A stretch of 64,000 nt of DNA from the NCBI GenBank assembly GCA_035628645.1, contig DASPJL010000096.1:1-64000 (forward strand), in the 5' to 3' direction. Shown here one piece after another: positions 28,689 to 36,884 of the stretch. The notes beneath the pieces were generated by a model that was not told the origin of the DNA, did no database searches, and was given only the letters and a program-made list of their open reading frames with translations. The DNA comes from DASPJL01 sp035628645. GTDB lineage: Bacteria; Bacteroidota; Bacteroidia; Cytophagales; Cyclobacteriaceae. The first letter of the stretch is position 1, and the number at the start of each line of letters is the position of its first letter. The position numbers and the translations under genes are program-made.

Positions 28689-31600
28689 ATGAACAAGTTA
28701 TACTTCCTTCTTTTACTCGTATTTTTTCACTTTATTCCTGATCTCTTTGGACAATTATCTGAGATAAAATTCAAACGTATTGGTACAAACGAAGGGCTTT
28801 CCCAAAGCAATGTTTTAAGCATTTTTCAAGATAATAAAGGTTTTATCTGGTTTGGGACAAGGGATGGTCTTAATAAATATGATGGGTATAAATTTACAGT
28901 GTATAAAAATAATGCTAAAGATCCCACAAGTTTATCCAATAACAACATAAGATCTATCATTGAAGATGATGAGCACAATCTTTGGATTGGAACAATTGGT
29001 GGTGGCATTAGTATTTACAATCGTGAAGAAGACAACTTTACCCATTACAAGCATGATAAAAACAATCCGAATAGTCTTTCCAATGATAATGTTTATTCAA
29101 TGTTTAAAGACAGGGAAGGAAATATATGGGTGGCTACTTATGGGGGCGGTTTAAATTATTTTAATAAAAAAACAAAGCAGTTTACTTCCTACCAGCACGA
29201 CGACAAAAATCCGGCGAGTATCAGCAGCAATATTACCACGTCGGTTATAGAAGATCATAACGGAAATATCTGGATCGGCACGGAACAGGGCGGCGTCCAG
29301 ATGTTCGATAGAAATAAAAAAGTATTTACAGACCACTTGTTTAGGGATGACCAAAAAACAGACCTGAACAATAATGTAAGGGCGCTTTTCTGTGATTCCA
29401 AAGGAAATGTGTGGGTAGGCACCAACGGAGAAGGGTTAAGCAGATACAATCCTGAAATTGGAACCTTCACCACCTATCTTCACGATAAAAATAACCCGAA
29501 TAGTATTGCGCATAATGTTATCCAGTCAATTGGCGAAGATAACGAGGGCAATCTTTGGATTGGAACAGAAAACGGAGGAATAAGTATTTTAGATCCGGCC
29601 TTCACCACTTTTACTACCTTAAAGCATGCCGACAATAATATTTATAGCCTGAGTAATAATTCAATTTACTCTATTTATAAGGATAAGGAGCAAAATATGT
29701 GGATTGGCACATATTCAGGAGGAATAAGCTTTTACAGCAAGGGAAGTCTTAAATTTAGTTTGTTTAATAAGTCGGTAGACAATAAAAACAGTGTAAGTCA
29801 CAACAGTATTTTAAGTTTTGAAGAAGATGCTGATGGTAATTTATGGATCGGCACCGATGGTGGCGGTTTAAATTTATACGACAGGAAAACCGGGAAATTC
29901 TCTTACTTCAAAAATGACCCTTCCGATCCTTCAAGTATTAGCGGAGATTTTGTTCTGTCTGCTTTAGAGGATAAGGAAAAAAATCTGTGGTTTGGTACGT
30001 GGGGAACCGGATTGAATAAATTCGACCCGAAAACCAAGACCTTTAAACACTACAGGCATGATCCAAACAATCCCAATAGTTTAAGCACTGACAATGCATG
30101 GACACTAATGGAGGACAGCAAAGGCAATTTATGGATCGCAACCATTTATGGAGGGATAAACCTATTTGACAGGAGAAGCAATAAGTTTACTCATTTTAGA
30201 CATGATGAAAATGTAAAGAATAGCATAAGTATGAATAACATTCATTCTATCTATGAGGACAGCAAAGGCAACATTTGGATCGGAACGGATGGAGAGGGTT
30301 TAAACTTATATGATCCCGAAACCAATGGATTTATTCATTACAAACACGACGAAAATGACCCTTCAAGCCTGAGTAATAACAGCGTGAATTATATTACCGA
30401 AGACACAAAAGGCAATCTTTGGATTGGGACTTATACCGGACTCAATCTTTTTAACAGGGAAAAAAATAATTTCACCAGTTTTTATGAAAAAGACGGGCTT
30501 CCGAACGATCTCATTAATGGCATATTAGAAGATGACAAAGGAACATTGTGGATAAGTACCAACAAGGGTATTTCTAACTTCGATCCGGTAAATATGACCT
30601 TCAGAAATTTCGATACGGGAGACGGCTTGCAGGGTAATGATTTTATTCATGGATCTTGTTTAAAAACCCGTGATGGAGAAATGTACTTTGGGGGTCCAAA
30701 TGGCTTTAATTCCTTTTATCCGGATAGCATAAAAGACAATCAACTGATCCCCGAAATAGTTATTACCGACTTCCTTATTTTTAATAAACCTGTTTCCGTT
30801 CGGGACACCAATTCGCCACTTGAAAAAAACATCACTGAAACCGACAGGATAATTCTTTCTTATGAACAATCGGTCTTTTCGTTTGAATTTGCCGCTTTAA
30901 ATTACGTCCAATCCAATAAAAATAAATACGCCTACAAGTTGGAAGGCTTTGATAAAGAATGGAATTACGTCGGAACAAAACGTACGGCTACTTATACCAA
31001 TCTTGATCCGGGAAATTATATTTTCCGGGTAAAAGGTTCCAACAATGATGATTACTGGAATAAAGGCGGGACTTTCATAAATATTACCATTACACCTCCT
31101 TTCTGGAAAACATTATGGTTTAGAATACTCGTCCTTGCCGTCATCCTCGGAAGCTTTTTTTCATGGTATAGAATAAGAATTAACGCAATCAAAAAGCAAA
31201 AAGAAGAACTCGAAAAACAGGTACGGGAAAGGACGGCCCAGGTAGTAGCCCAAAAAGAAGAATTAGAAACTCAGGCTGAAAGTTTAAAATTGGCAAATAA
31301 CTCCCTTGTCTTTCAAAAGGAAGAGATACTGAAACAGAAAGACGCCATAAGTTCTCAAAGTACAAAAATTGAGGAACTTTATACAGAACTTAAAGATAGT
31401 ATCCGCGCCGCGCAGGATATTCAGCAGTCCATCCTTCCGCCGGAATCTTATATAAAAAAATACCTTCCCGAATCCTTTATTTTAAATAAACCCAAGGATG
31501 TTGTCAGTGGAGATTTTTACTGGTTCGATGCAAGAAAGGATAAACTTATATTTGCCGCGGTAGATTGTACAGGGCATGGCGTGAGCGGGGCTTTCATGTC

Positions 31601-32144
31601 TATAAACGGCCATCATTTGTTAAACCATGCTATCCATTATTATGAAGACCCCAAAGCCTCTGATATTCTTAACAAGCTAAATGAGGGCGTTATAAAAGAA
31701 CTTCATCAAATGGAGGAAGATTCTATAATAAAGGATGGTATGGATATCTCATTGTGCATTATAGATAAGGAGAGAAAAATATTGCAATACGCTGGGGCCA
31801 ATAATCCATTATATATACTTAGAGGCACAAATCTTATTCAAATTAAAGGCAACAGATATCCTATCGGGGTTTCTTTGACAGGCCGGATTAATAAGTTCAC
31901 CAACCATGAAATAGAAGTTGAGGAAGGAGATGTATGTTATATTTTCTCCGACGGCTATGCAGATCAGATAGGGGGAGATTCGGGAGATGAGAAGTTTATG
32001 TATAACAGATACAGGGAGCTACTAATAAGTATTGGAAATGAGGATATGGACAAACAACAGACCATACTCGAGCAGACCCTTAACCAATGGAAAGGCAACA
32101 AGGATCAGCTTGATGACATTTTAGTAATTGGCTTTAAGATTTAA
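28689..32144 (+). CDS. Two-component-type propeller receptor with SpoIIE/PP2C phosphatase output
   Basis: Large transmembrane receptor, 1151 residues. Signal peptide (1-22); about 14 two-component-regulator propeller blades (47-650), each with an EDxxGNLWIGTxGGGL core; a Y_Y_Y domain (about 745-792); one membrane helix (about 806-826); a long coiled coil (834-910); and a SpoIIE-type serine phosphatase (about 903-1150) with GDFYW, AAVDCTGHGVSGAFMS, GMDISLCI and FSDGYADQIGG carrying the metal-binding Asp residues. The output replaces the histidine kinase usual behind this sensor. It probably dephosphorylates an anti-sigma antagonist or another phosphoprotein; no such partner is encoded next to it. 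Confidence 0.9.
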   Translation: MNKLYFLLLLVFFHFIPDLFGQLSEIKFKRIGTNEGLSQSNVLSIFQDNKGFIWFGTRDGLNKYDGYKFTVYKNNAKDPTSLSNNNIRSIIEDDEHNLWIGTIGGGISIYNREEDNFTHYKHDKNNPNSLSNDNVYSMFKDREGNIWVATYGGGLNYFNKKTKQFTSYQHDDKNPASISSNITTSVIEDHNGNIWIGTEQGGVQMFDRNKKVFTDHLFRDDQKTDLNNNVRALFCDSKGNVWVGTNGEGLSRYNPEIGTFTTYLHDKNNPNSIAHNVIQSIGEDNEGNLWIGTENGGISILDPAFTTFTTLKHADNNIYSLSNNSIYSIYKDKEQNMWIGTYSGGISFYSKGSLKFSLFNKSVDNKNSVSHNSILSFEEDADGNLWIGTDGGGLNLYDRKTGKFSYFKNDPSDPSSISGDFVLSALEDKEKNLWFGTWGTGLNKFDPKTKTFKHYRHDPNNPNSLSTDNAWTLMEDSKGNLWIATIYGGINLFDRRSNKFTHFRHDENVKNSISMNNIHSIYEDSKGNIWIGTDGEGLNLYDPETNGFIHYKHDENDPSSLSNNSVNYITEDTKGNLWIGTYTGLNLFNREKNNFTSFYEKDGLPNDLINGILEDDKGTLWISTNKGISNFDPVNMTFRNFDTGDGLQGNDFIHGSCLKTRDGEMYFGGPNGFNSFYPDSIKDNQLIPEIVITDFLIFNKPVSVRDTNSPLEKNITETDRIILSYEQSVFSFEFAALNYVQSNKNKYAYKLEGFDKEWNYVGTKRTATYTNLDPGNYIFRVKGSNNDDYWNKGGTFINITITPPFWKTLWFRILVLAVILGSFFSWYRIRINAIKKQKEELEKQVRERTAQVVAQKEELETQAESLKLANNSLVFQKEEILKQKDAISSQSTKIEELYTELKDSIRAAQDIQQSILPPESYIKKYLPESFILNKPKDVVSGDFYWFDARKDKLIFAAVDCTGHGVSGAFMSINGHHLLNHAIHYYEDPKASDILNKLNEGVIKELHQMEEDSIIKDGMDISLCIIDKERKILQYAGANNPLYILRGTNLIQIKGNRYPIGVSLTGRINKFTNHEIEVEEGDVCYIFSDGYADQIGGDSGDEKFMYNRYRELLISIGNEDMDKQQTILEQTLNQWKGNKDQLDDILVIGFKI

Positions 32145-32460
32145 AACCATTTATAAGCAATTGACTTTACAGTGATGAGCAAGATTAAAATCCCCTAACG
32201 TTTACCATAAATCTTTATATTAAACTTAATCCATTTTTTCTTTCTGCACCCAACACCGCAGCTCTTTTACCAGTAAAATATTTTACTATACCCTTAGATT
32301 AATCCCGCTGTTTGAAAAATCCTTCAAAAATTCACTATCAATAGCTACTTAAATCACTAAGTCAGGCGATGTTTTTTTATCTGTTATCGTGCTAACATTG
32401 TAAAGATCAGAAAGTTTAATCAGCACAATAAATAGCAACCAGACAAGTATTCAAACTTTT
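32145..32460. other. Intergenic region, 316 bp, no feature recognised
   Basis: AT-rich with no clear hairpin, promoter or reading frame. Confidence 0.5.
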
Positions 32461-32799
32461 ATGCACAAAGATTCGGAAACGTTCAAAATATTGGTTCAAA
32501 ATGAAAATGCCTATATAGGATTATGCTCTTGCTGCCAGGAATTTAATTTTGCTTATAAAAATATCCTGCTGACTTTTTCGAAGAATGAATTGATGGTCTT
32601 TTGCAATTGGCTTATAGAATGTAAAGACGACAAAGACTATTTTTTGCCGCTTGCACACGGAAGGAATAGAATATATCAAAGTCCTTTAAAGAATATGTTC
32701 CTTGTCTTTTCAAACGAGGAACTTGAAGAGATATCCGGAATGCTTAATCAGCTCACGCTGTTGTTAGAAGCCAGGGAGCTGGTACTTTATAAAGAATAG
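32461..32799 (+). CDS. Small conserved protein, DUF6686-like
   Basis: A 112-residue cytosolic protein with an N-terminal CSCC motif (about 22-25) in YIGLCSCCQEFNFAYKNILL and a helical second half (FSNEELEEISGMLNQLTLLL). The size and motif order fit the DUF6686 group of Bacteroidota, of unknown role. Next to the accessory repeat region but with no repeat overlap. Confidence 0.65.
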   Translation: MHKDSETFKILVQNENAYIGLCSCCQEFNFAYKNILLTFSKNELMVFCNWLIECKDDKDYFLPLAHGRNRIYQSPLKNMFLVFSNEELEEISGMLNQLTLLLEARELVLYKE

Positions 32800-32909
32800 T
32801 TTAAAATTGACTACCATGGACATACCAACACTTGAAGAGGTCGAGTTTTATATTTTTCTTTTTTTCTTTTGGTTAGGAGCCTGATTGGATAAGGGAAAAT
32901 TCTCCTAAA

Positions 32910-33077
32910 ATTCCCCCCCTACCCCCGCCAGCGGGGGAGACTAGGACTTCAAGCTCTCATTCCAGTTTCCAATACTTTAGTCACACCTATTCCCACTAAG
33001 GGTTACTTTCCATCCTAAGAATTCACAAACAAAAATGGAGCGCAATCTCCCCCGCCGGCGGGGGCAGGGGGTGGAAT
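32910..33077. repeat. Inverted-repeat element, copy 1 (DUF559-associated)
   Basis: A 168-bp unit bounded by inverted ends: 32910-32940 and 33046-33077. Each end holds a GC-rich palindrome (CCCCCGC...GCGGGGG) and a short outer CCCCCTACC/GGGGG block ending in ATTCC/GGAAT. The ~105-bp interior contains GGACTTCAAGCTCTC and ATTCACAAACAAAAATGG. The right end lies 30 nt before the DUF559 start codon. Confidence 0.85.
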
Positions 33078-33107
33078 CAAACAAAAATTTAATCATTAGC
33101 CAAGCAA

Positions 33108-33530
33108 ATGAAAGCAGACAAGTCCAACAATTACCGCTACAAATCAAAATTTCAGCCTTTAGCGAATAGGTTGCGAAAAGAGATGACTAAAGCTGAAGCT
33201 TGCTTATGGAAATACGTTTTAAGGGCAGGTTTGATGAAAGGGTATTCATTTAGAAGACAAAGACCTGTTTTGGACTATATCGCTGATTTTATGTGCAAAG
33301 AATTAAATCTTATTATAGAAGTTGACGGAGTAACACATACTTGGGAAGAGGTTATAGAAAAAGATCAAACCAGACAGAAACGGTTGGAAGAAGCAGGATT
33401 TACTGTTTTAAGATTCACAGACGAAGAAGTTTTAAAAAATATTAATGGAGTAGCATCCACTATTGAAGATTGGATAGGGGGAAATTTTACTATAATTCCA
33501 CCCCCTACCCCCGCCAGCGGGGGAGACTAG
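33108..33530 (+). CDS. DUF559 (Vsr/restriction-endonuclease fold) protein
   Basis: A 140-residue protein with the DUF559 pattern: LANRLRKEMTKAEACLWKYVLR, SFRRQRPVLDYIADF, LNLIIEVDG and AGFTVLRFTDEEVLKN. The PD-(D/E)XK-like residues are D60 and E71-V-D73. The last 11 codons and the TAG stop are supplied by the inverted-repeat end at 33495-33526, giving the tail IPPPTPASGGD. It is therefore nested between the right end of repeat copy 1 and the left end of copy 2. The nuclease role is inferred from fold; whether it acts on the repeats is unknown. Confidence 0.85.
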   Translation: MKADKSNNYRYKSKFQPLANRLRKEMTKAEACLWKYVLRAGLMKGYSFRRQRPVLDYIADFMCKELNLIIEVDGVTHTWEEVIEKDQTRQKRLEEAGFTVLRFTDEEVLKNINGVASTIEDWIGGNFTIIPPPTPASGGD

Positions 33531-33660
33531 GACTTCAAGCTCTCTTTCCAGTTCCAGGACTTTAACCACACCATACTTCCTTAAGCGTACTTTCCACTTA
33601 AGAATTCACAAACAAAAATGGAGCGCAATCTCCCCCGCCGATGGGGGCAGGGGGTGGAAT
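33495..33660. repeat. Inverted-repeat element, copy 2
   Basis: A 166-bp copy of the unit at 32910 with ends at 33495-33526 and 33629-33660. The interior is closely similar. The right palindrome has decayed (CCCCCGCCGATGGGGG). Confidence 0.85.
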
Positions 33661-33738
33661 TAAACAAAAATCCAAGCATTAGCCAAACAATAAAAGCAGA
33701 AAGGCCCAACAACTATGACTACAGATAAAAACTCCACC
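33661..33738 (+). pseudogene. Decayed 5' end of a second DUF559 gene
   Basis: This stretch aligns by eye with 33078-33156, the leader and first codons of the intact DUF559 gene (shared CATTAGCCAA, AAAGCAGA, CCCAACAA, CTACA blocks). The start ATG has become ATA with a one-base deletion, and the homology stops after about 16 codons. It shows that the gene travelled with the repeat and one copy was lost. Confidence 0.7.
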
Positions 33739-33746
33739 TCTACTCA

Positions 33747-33844
33747 CTTCAAACTCCTTTTCCAGTTCCAGGACTTTAACCGCACCATACTTCCTTAAGC
33801 GTACTTTTCACTTAAGAATTCACAAACAAAAATGGAGCGCAATC
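33747..33844. repeat. Inverted-repeat element, copy 3 (interior only)
   Basis: Matches the interior of copy 2 (33534-33631) almost base for base but lacks both GC-rich ends; it stops at GAGCGCAATC, where the terminal repeat should begin. Confidence 0.8.
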
Positions 33845-33845
33845 A

Positions 33846-33960
33846 AATTACACGCATGTAATTAAAATTTCTCCGTGAAAAAATGAATTACACACGTGTA
33901 AACTTCAATTACACACGTGCAAATGAAAATTTCACCGTAAAAAATTCATTTGCATGATGT
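33846..33960. repeat. Small array of TTACAC/GTGTAA palindromes
   Basis: Three related palindromes: 33846-33863 (AATTACACGCATGTAATT), 33886-33902 and 33907-33923 (AATTACACACGTG core). Between and after them is a direct repeat, AAAATTTC-CCGT-AAAAA, at about 33864 and 33926. The 300-bp stretch 33845-34147 has no gene. Confidence 0.6.
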
Positions 33961-34097
33961 TTTTTTTGGTTTCACGACAGTTTAATTCCTTTCATGGAGA
34001 AATCTTATCTATTCAGGAATAATTTTTTGTATTGCATTACATATGGTGTAGGTGAAATGGTTTTTTGAAGGAGGGGAGAAATAGCTATTGGAGCCGC

Positions 34098-34195
34098 CCT
34101 GAATTTTTTGTATTGTATTTTACTTTTTTTGTAAATACCTTGGGGAGGTGATTTTTGGCGCGGCTGGTTTTGAAAGGCTATTGGTTATTGATAGC
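34098..34195. repeat. Linker repeat, copy A
   Basis: Contains the core TGTATTGTATTTTAC, seven T, GTAAATAC, CTTGGGGAGGTGAT, then GGCGCGGCTGG and AGGCTATTGG. GTATTT...AAATAC can form a small hairpin. The same block recurs at 37482 and 38275, and its right part at 39090, each in front of an unrelated small gene. Confidence 0.75.
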
Positions 34196-34243
34196 GTAAA
34201 TGAAGAAGTTCCTGCCATTTTAAGAACATTAACACAACAAACA

Positions 34244-34654
34244 GTGAAAAAAATAGCATTAATCTTACTGACAGTTATTACACTATCAACGGCTTATGGA
34301 CAAAACGACAAACATGGAAATCCAGTATTCAACAGTGAACTGATCAGTGAAGAGAAACTTGACGATTTTGAGTTGACTTCAAGTTATTACACCATTGAAA
34401 ACAACATTTCAAATAAAGGTTCATCTGTTTATGTTAGCGACAAACCGACTTTGTCTGACTATTTGAAATTTGCCCGAGAACTTCCTTCAAATTTTTTTAT
34501 AGCTCATCAAGGACAAAATGTAATGGTGATGATTATGTTAATGCAAAAAGTTGAAGGCTCTAATACAACTCTCTCTTACAACATTGTGGTGTTTGGGGTG
34601 AGATCAGTGGCAAGAGATGGAGGTACGAGGCACAGCCTCGCACCGCATTTATAA
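34244..34654 (+). CDS. Secreted hypothetical protein, probably 3'-truncated by a repeat
   Basis: GTG 34244 opens a signal peptide (VKKIALILLTVITLSTAYG-Q); the frame upstream lies in a linker repeat. The mature part (NPVFNSELISEEKLDDFELTSSYYTIENNISN...) is a short alpha/beta sequence with no recognised family. From about residue 120 the frame runs into a dispersed repeat (34613-34644), so the last ~15 residues are repeat-encoded and the original C-terminus is probably lost. Confidence 0.55.
   Translation: MKKIALILLTVITLSTAYGQNDKHGNPVFNSELISEEKLDDFELTSSYYTIENNISNKGSSVYVSDKPTLSDYLKFARELPSNFFIAHQGQNVMVMIMLMQKVEGSNTTLSYNIVVFGVRSVARDGGTRHSLAPHL
34613..34644. repeat. Dispersed palindromic repeat, forward copy
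   Basis: GAGGTACGAGGCACAGCCTC followed by GCACC, with a CGAGGC/GCCTCG hairpin. An inverted copy lies at 36030-36060, so the pair flanks the RNA ligase pseudogene. Confidence 0.7.
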
Positions 34655-34710
34655 CGCCGAGACTAGCAGGGGAGATAGATAAGATGGGATTGAGTAGGAG
34701 CATCATAAAT

Positions 34711-34795
34711 GTCCGTCATTGCGAGCCCCTTCGCGAAGCAATCTGTTTGAAGTTCCCAAAATCAGGCAGATTGCTTCGTGCCTCGCAATGACGGT
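34711..34795. repeat. Long inverted repeat of the CGTCATTGCGAG type
   Basis: CGTCATTGCGAG near 34713 pairs with CTCGCAATGACG near 34784, and GAAGCAATCTG with CAGATTGCTTC nearer the centre; together a ~35-bp interrupted stem. The same family of intergenic repeats is widespread in unrelated bacteria. An overlapping 64-codon frame here is not a gene. Confidence 0.8.
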
Positions 34796-34948
34796 GACTT
34801 CAATGATGGGCTGCTTTGAGGAATTATTTCAGGCAGTGGAGATAATGGGGAAGAAGATAAGATGGAGATTGAGTAAAATTTTGGAGAGAGGGAAGAGAAA
34901 TAGAAGCAATTAATTTCTTTTCCTTTTACCATGGAAACATAAAGGACA

Positions 34949-35962
34949 ATGGAATTTAAGAAATACAATTCAATAGAAAATTTATATCAGGAAGATTTTA
35001 TCCGTTCAATTATTGAGCAAGGTTTTGGCGAACTCGAATATGTTGTGCAGGAAAAAGTTCACGGAGCAAATTTGAGTTTTATAACAGATGGACAAAGCAT
35101 TTTATCCGCGAAACGAACAGAACTCATTTTGGACAACGAACAGTTTTTTAATTCAAAGATCGTTCAAGACAAATACTAGGACAAAATTTTAGCATTGCAT
35201 GATTACCTTTTTAAACACCATGACAGCAAAAGGGTGATCATATTCGGTGAACTCTTTGGCGGCGGTTATCCTCATGGTGATATTCCCAAAGACGACAATG
35301 CTAAGCTTGTCCAAAGAGGCATCTACTACTGTCCGGCCAATGACTTTTTTGCATTTGATATTTTGCTCGATAACGAAAAATACTTAGACGTTGAGACCGC
35401 TTCGGCTCTTTTTGAAAAGTTTGGGTTCGTACATGCCAGGACATTATTTAAAGGAACTTTATCGGAATGTTTAGCCTATTCAAACGCTTTTAAGACAACC
35501 ATTCCTAAAGACTTTAACCTTCCGGAACTGGACGGGAATATTTGTGAAGGAGTTGTGGTTAGACCGGTTCAAAATGTTTTTTTACGGACAGGCTCAAGGG
35601 TTTTGATTAAAAACAAAAATGAGCGATGGGCTGAAAACAACAATTATATAGACAAAGCCATTCTTAGCAATCTTTTACACGAAGACGAGGATCTAAGTGA
35701 GGCAGCACGATTCTTATGCGAAGAAGTGTATAAACTCATTACTGAAAACAGACTTGCAAATTTAATTAGCAAAATAGGTGAAATAAACCCTAAAAAGGAC
35801 TTTGGAAAAGTTTTGGGTTTGTTCAACAAAGATGTATTATCCGACTTTACTAAAAACTACAAAGACAATTACGACGCTTTGGAAAAACATGAAAGCAAAG
35901 CCGTGAATAAATTTCTGAACAAACATGCAGGGCAGCTAATAACTGACTACTACGATAGATAG
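34949..35962 (+). pseudogene. RNA ligase (Rnl2-like) interrupted by an in-frame amber codon
   Basis: One reading frame from ATG 34949 to 35962 encodes an RNA ligase of the T4 Rnl2 / RNA_ligase type, broken only by TAG at 35177-35179 (codon 77). The 5' part has nucleotidyl-transfer motif I, EKVHGAN with adenylated Lys36; the 3' part carries GELFGG, FFAFDILL, EGVVVRP and LIKNKN motifs in order. No frameshift is needed to join them. The likely ancestor is CAG (Gln) to TAG by a single transition. TTG 35195 could restart translation, but without motif I the product could not be active. TAG is used as a normal stop elsewhere in the window, so recoding is unlikely. Confidence 0.85.
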
Positions 35963-36029
35963 AGGGTCTTTATAATTCGCTATTCTTGAGATTTGAGGCA
36001 GATCTTGCGGGAGAAACTAGCTCTTAGCT

Positions 36030-36060
36030 GGTGCGAGGTTGTACCTCGTACTCCATTTCT
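36030..36060. repeat. Dispersed palindromic repeat, inverted copy
   Basis: GGTGCGAGGTTGTACCTCGT and following bases are the reverse complement of the 34613-34644 repeat, with a few changes. A separate perfect palindrome, ACTAACGTTAGT, lies at 36084-36095 just before the next gene. Confidence 0.7.
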
Positions 36061-36131
36061 TTCGATAAAGCCAGCAATGCAGCACTAACGTTAGTCAGAA
36101 TGCAAAAAGACAAAATACAAAGAAATTAAGA

Positions 36132-36833
36132 ATGAAAAGGAAATTTATAAATCAAACAGGAGACTCAAATAAATTTTGGACAATCGAACAGTTTGACAAA
36201 AAGTATCTTGTTCATTGGGGGAAACTTGGAACTGAAGGTCGCAGTAATGAAAAAGACTTTCCAACAATAGACGAATGCTCAAAAGAAATTAAAAGACTTA
36301 TTAAGGAAAAAATTGCCAAAGGATATTCAGAAACTAGCGACTTAGGAAATATCCCGGACAAACAAATTTCACAATATAAACCTATGAACGAAGAAGTATT
36401 TTGGGAAATTATTGGGAGTTTTAATTGGAAAAAAACAGGAGATGATGATGCGGTATTAAGACCTGCACTAAAAAAACTTGTTGCGATGACCGTTGATGAT
36501 ATTAAGCAATTTGCTGAAATCTTGGCTGAGAAACTTTACGAACTTGACGGTTTAGCTCATGCTTCCAATATTGGACCTGATTCATATAAGGGAGAAGACC
36601 AATTTTTTTCAGTTGATTATTTTTTATACGTCAGATGTTGTGTTATAGCAAACGGAAAGGACTACTACTATCATGTCCTTAATACACCAACAGATATGCC
36701 GAAGGAAATAGACTTTGAAGCATTGCTGTATTTAGCTGGCGACGCCTATAACAAAAAGCTGAAAACTGAAGGAGAGTTTATCAACACAAAACTATCTTTT
36801 GAGACATTTAGTAACGCAGAAAAGTGGAAATGA
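36132..36833 (+). CDS. WGR-domain / DUF4240 fusion protein
   Basis: Residues 1-75 form a WGR domain (KYLVHWGKLGTEGRSNEKDF, with HWGKLG at the family core), a nucleic-acid-binding module known from PARPs and bacterial fusions. Residues about 85-215 are a DUF4240 domain (NEEVFWEIIGSFNW...ELDGLAHASN...SVDYFLYVRCCVIANGKDYY). No catalytic role is known for DUF4240. No signal peptide; cytosolic. Single gene in a run of same-strand accessory genes. Confidence 0.82.
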   Translation: MKRKFINQTGDSNKFWTIEQFDKKYLVHWGKLGTEGRSNEKDFPTIDECSKEIKRLIKEKIAKGYSETSDLGNIPDKQISQYKPMNEEVFWEIIGSFNWKKTGDDDAVLRPALKKLVAMTVDDIKQFAEILAEKLYELDGLAHASNIGPDSYKGEDQFFSVDYFLYVRCCVIANGKDYYYHVLNTPTDMPKEIDFEALLYLAGDAYNKKLKTEGEFINTKLSFETFSNAEKWK

Positions 36834-36884
36834 TATCAGAGAAAATGTGTGAGCTGACACGAGACGAAAAAAAGCCACAGGAAA

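Noticed and set aside
32816..32884. 22-codon frame MDIPTLEEVEF... just before the DUF559 repeats
   Set aside because: Too short and hydrophobic run ends in a stop before the repeat; perhaps a gene relic, but no family could be recognised.
33846..33960. Replication origin or partition site
   Set aside because: Only three palindromes, no DnaA-box cluster and no replication or par genes in the window.
34719..34913. Plus-strand 64-codon frame
   Set aside because: It lies over the CGTCATTGCGAG inverted repeat and following low-complexity purine-rich DNA; no protein features.
35177..35179. Programmed amber recoding (for example pyrrolysine)
   Set aside because: A single case, and other genes in the window end with TAG; a simple nonsense mutation is the better explanation.
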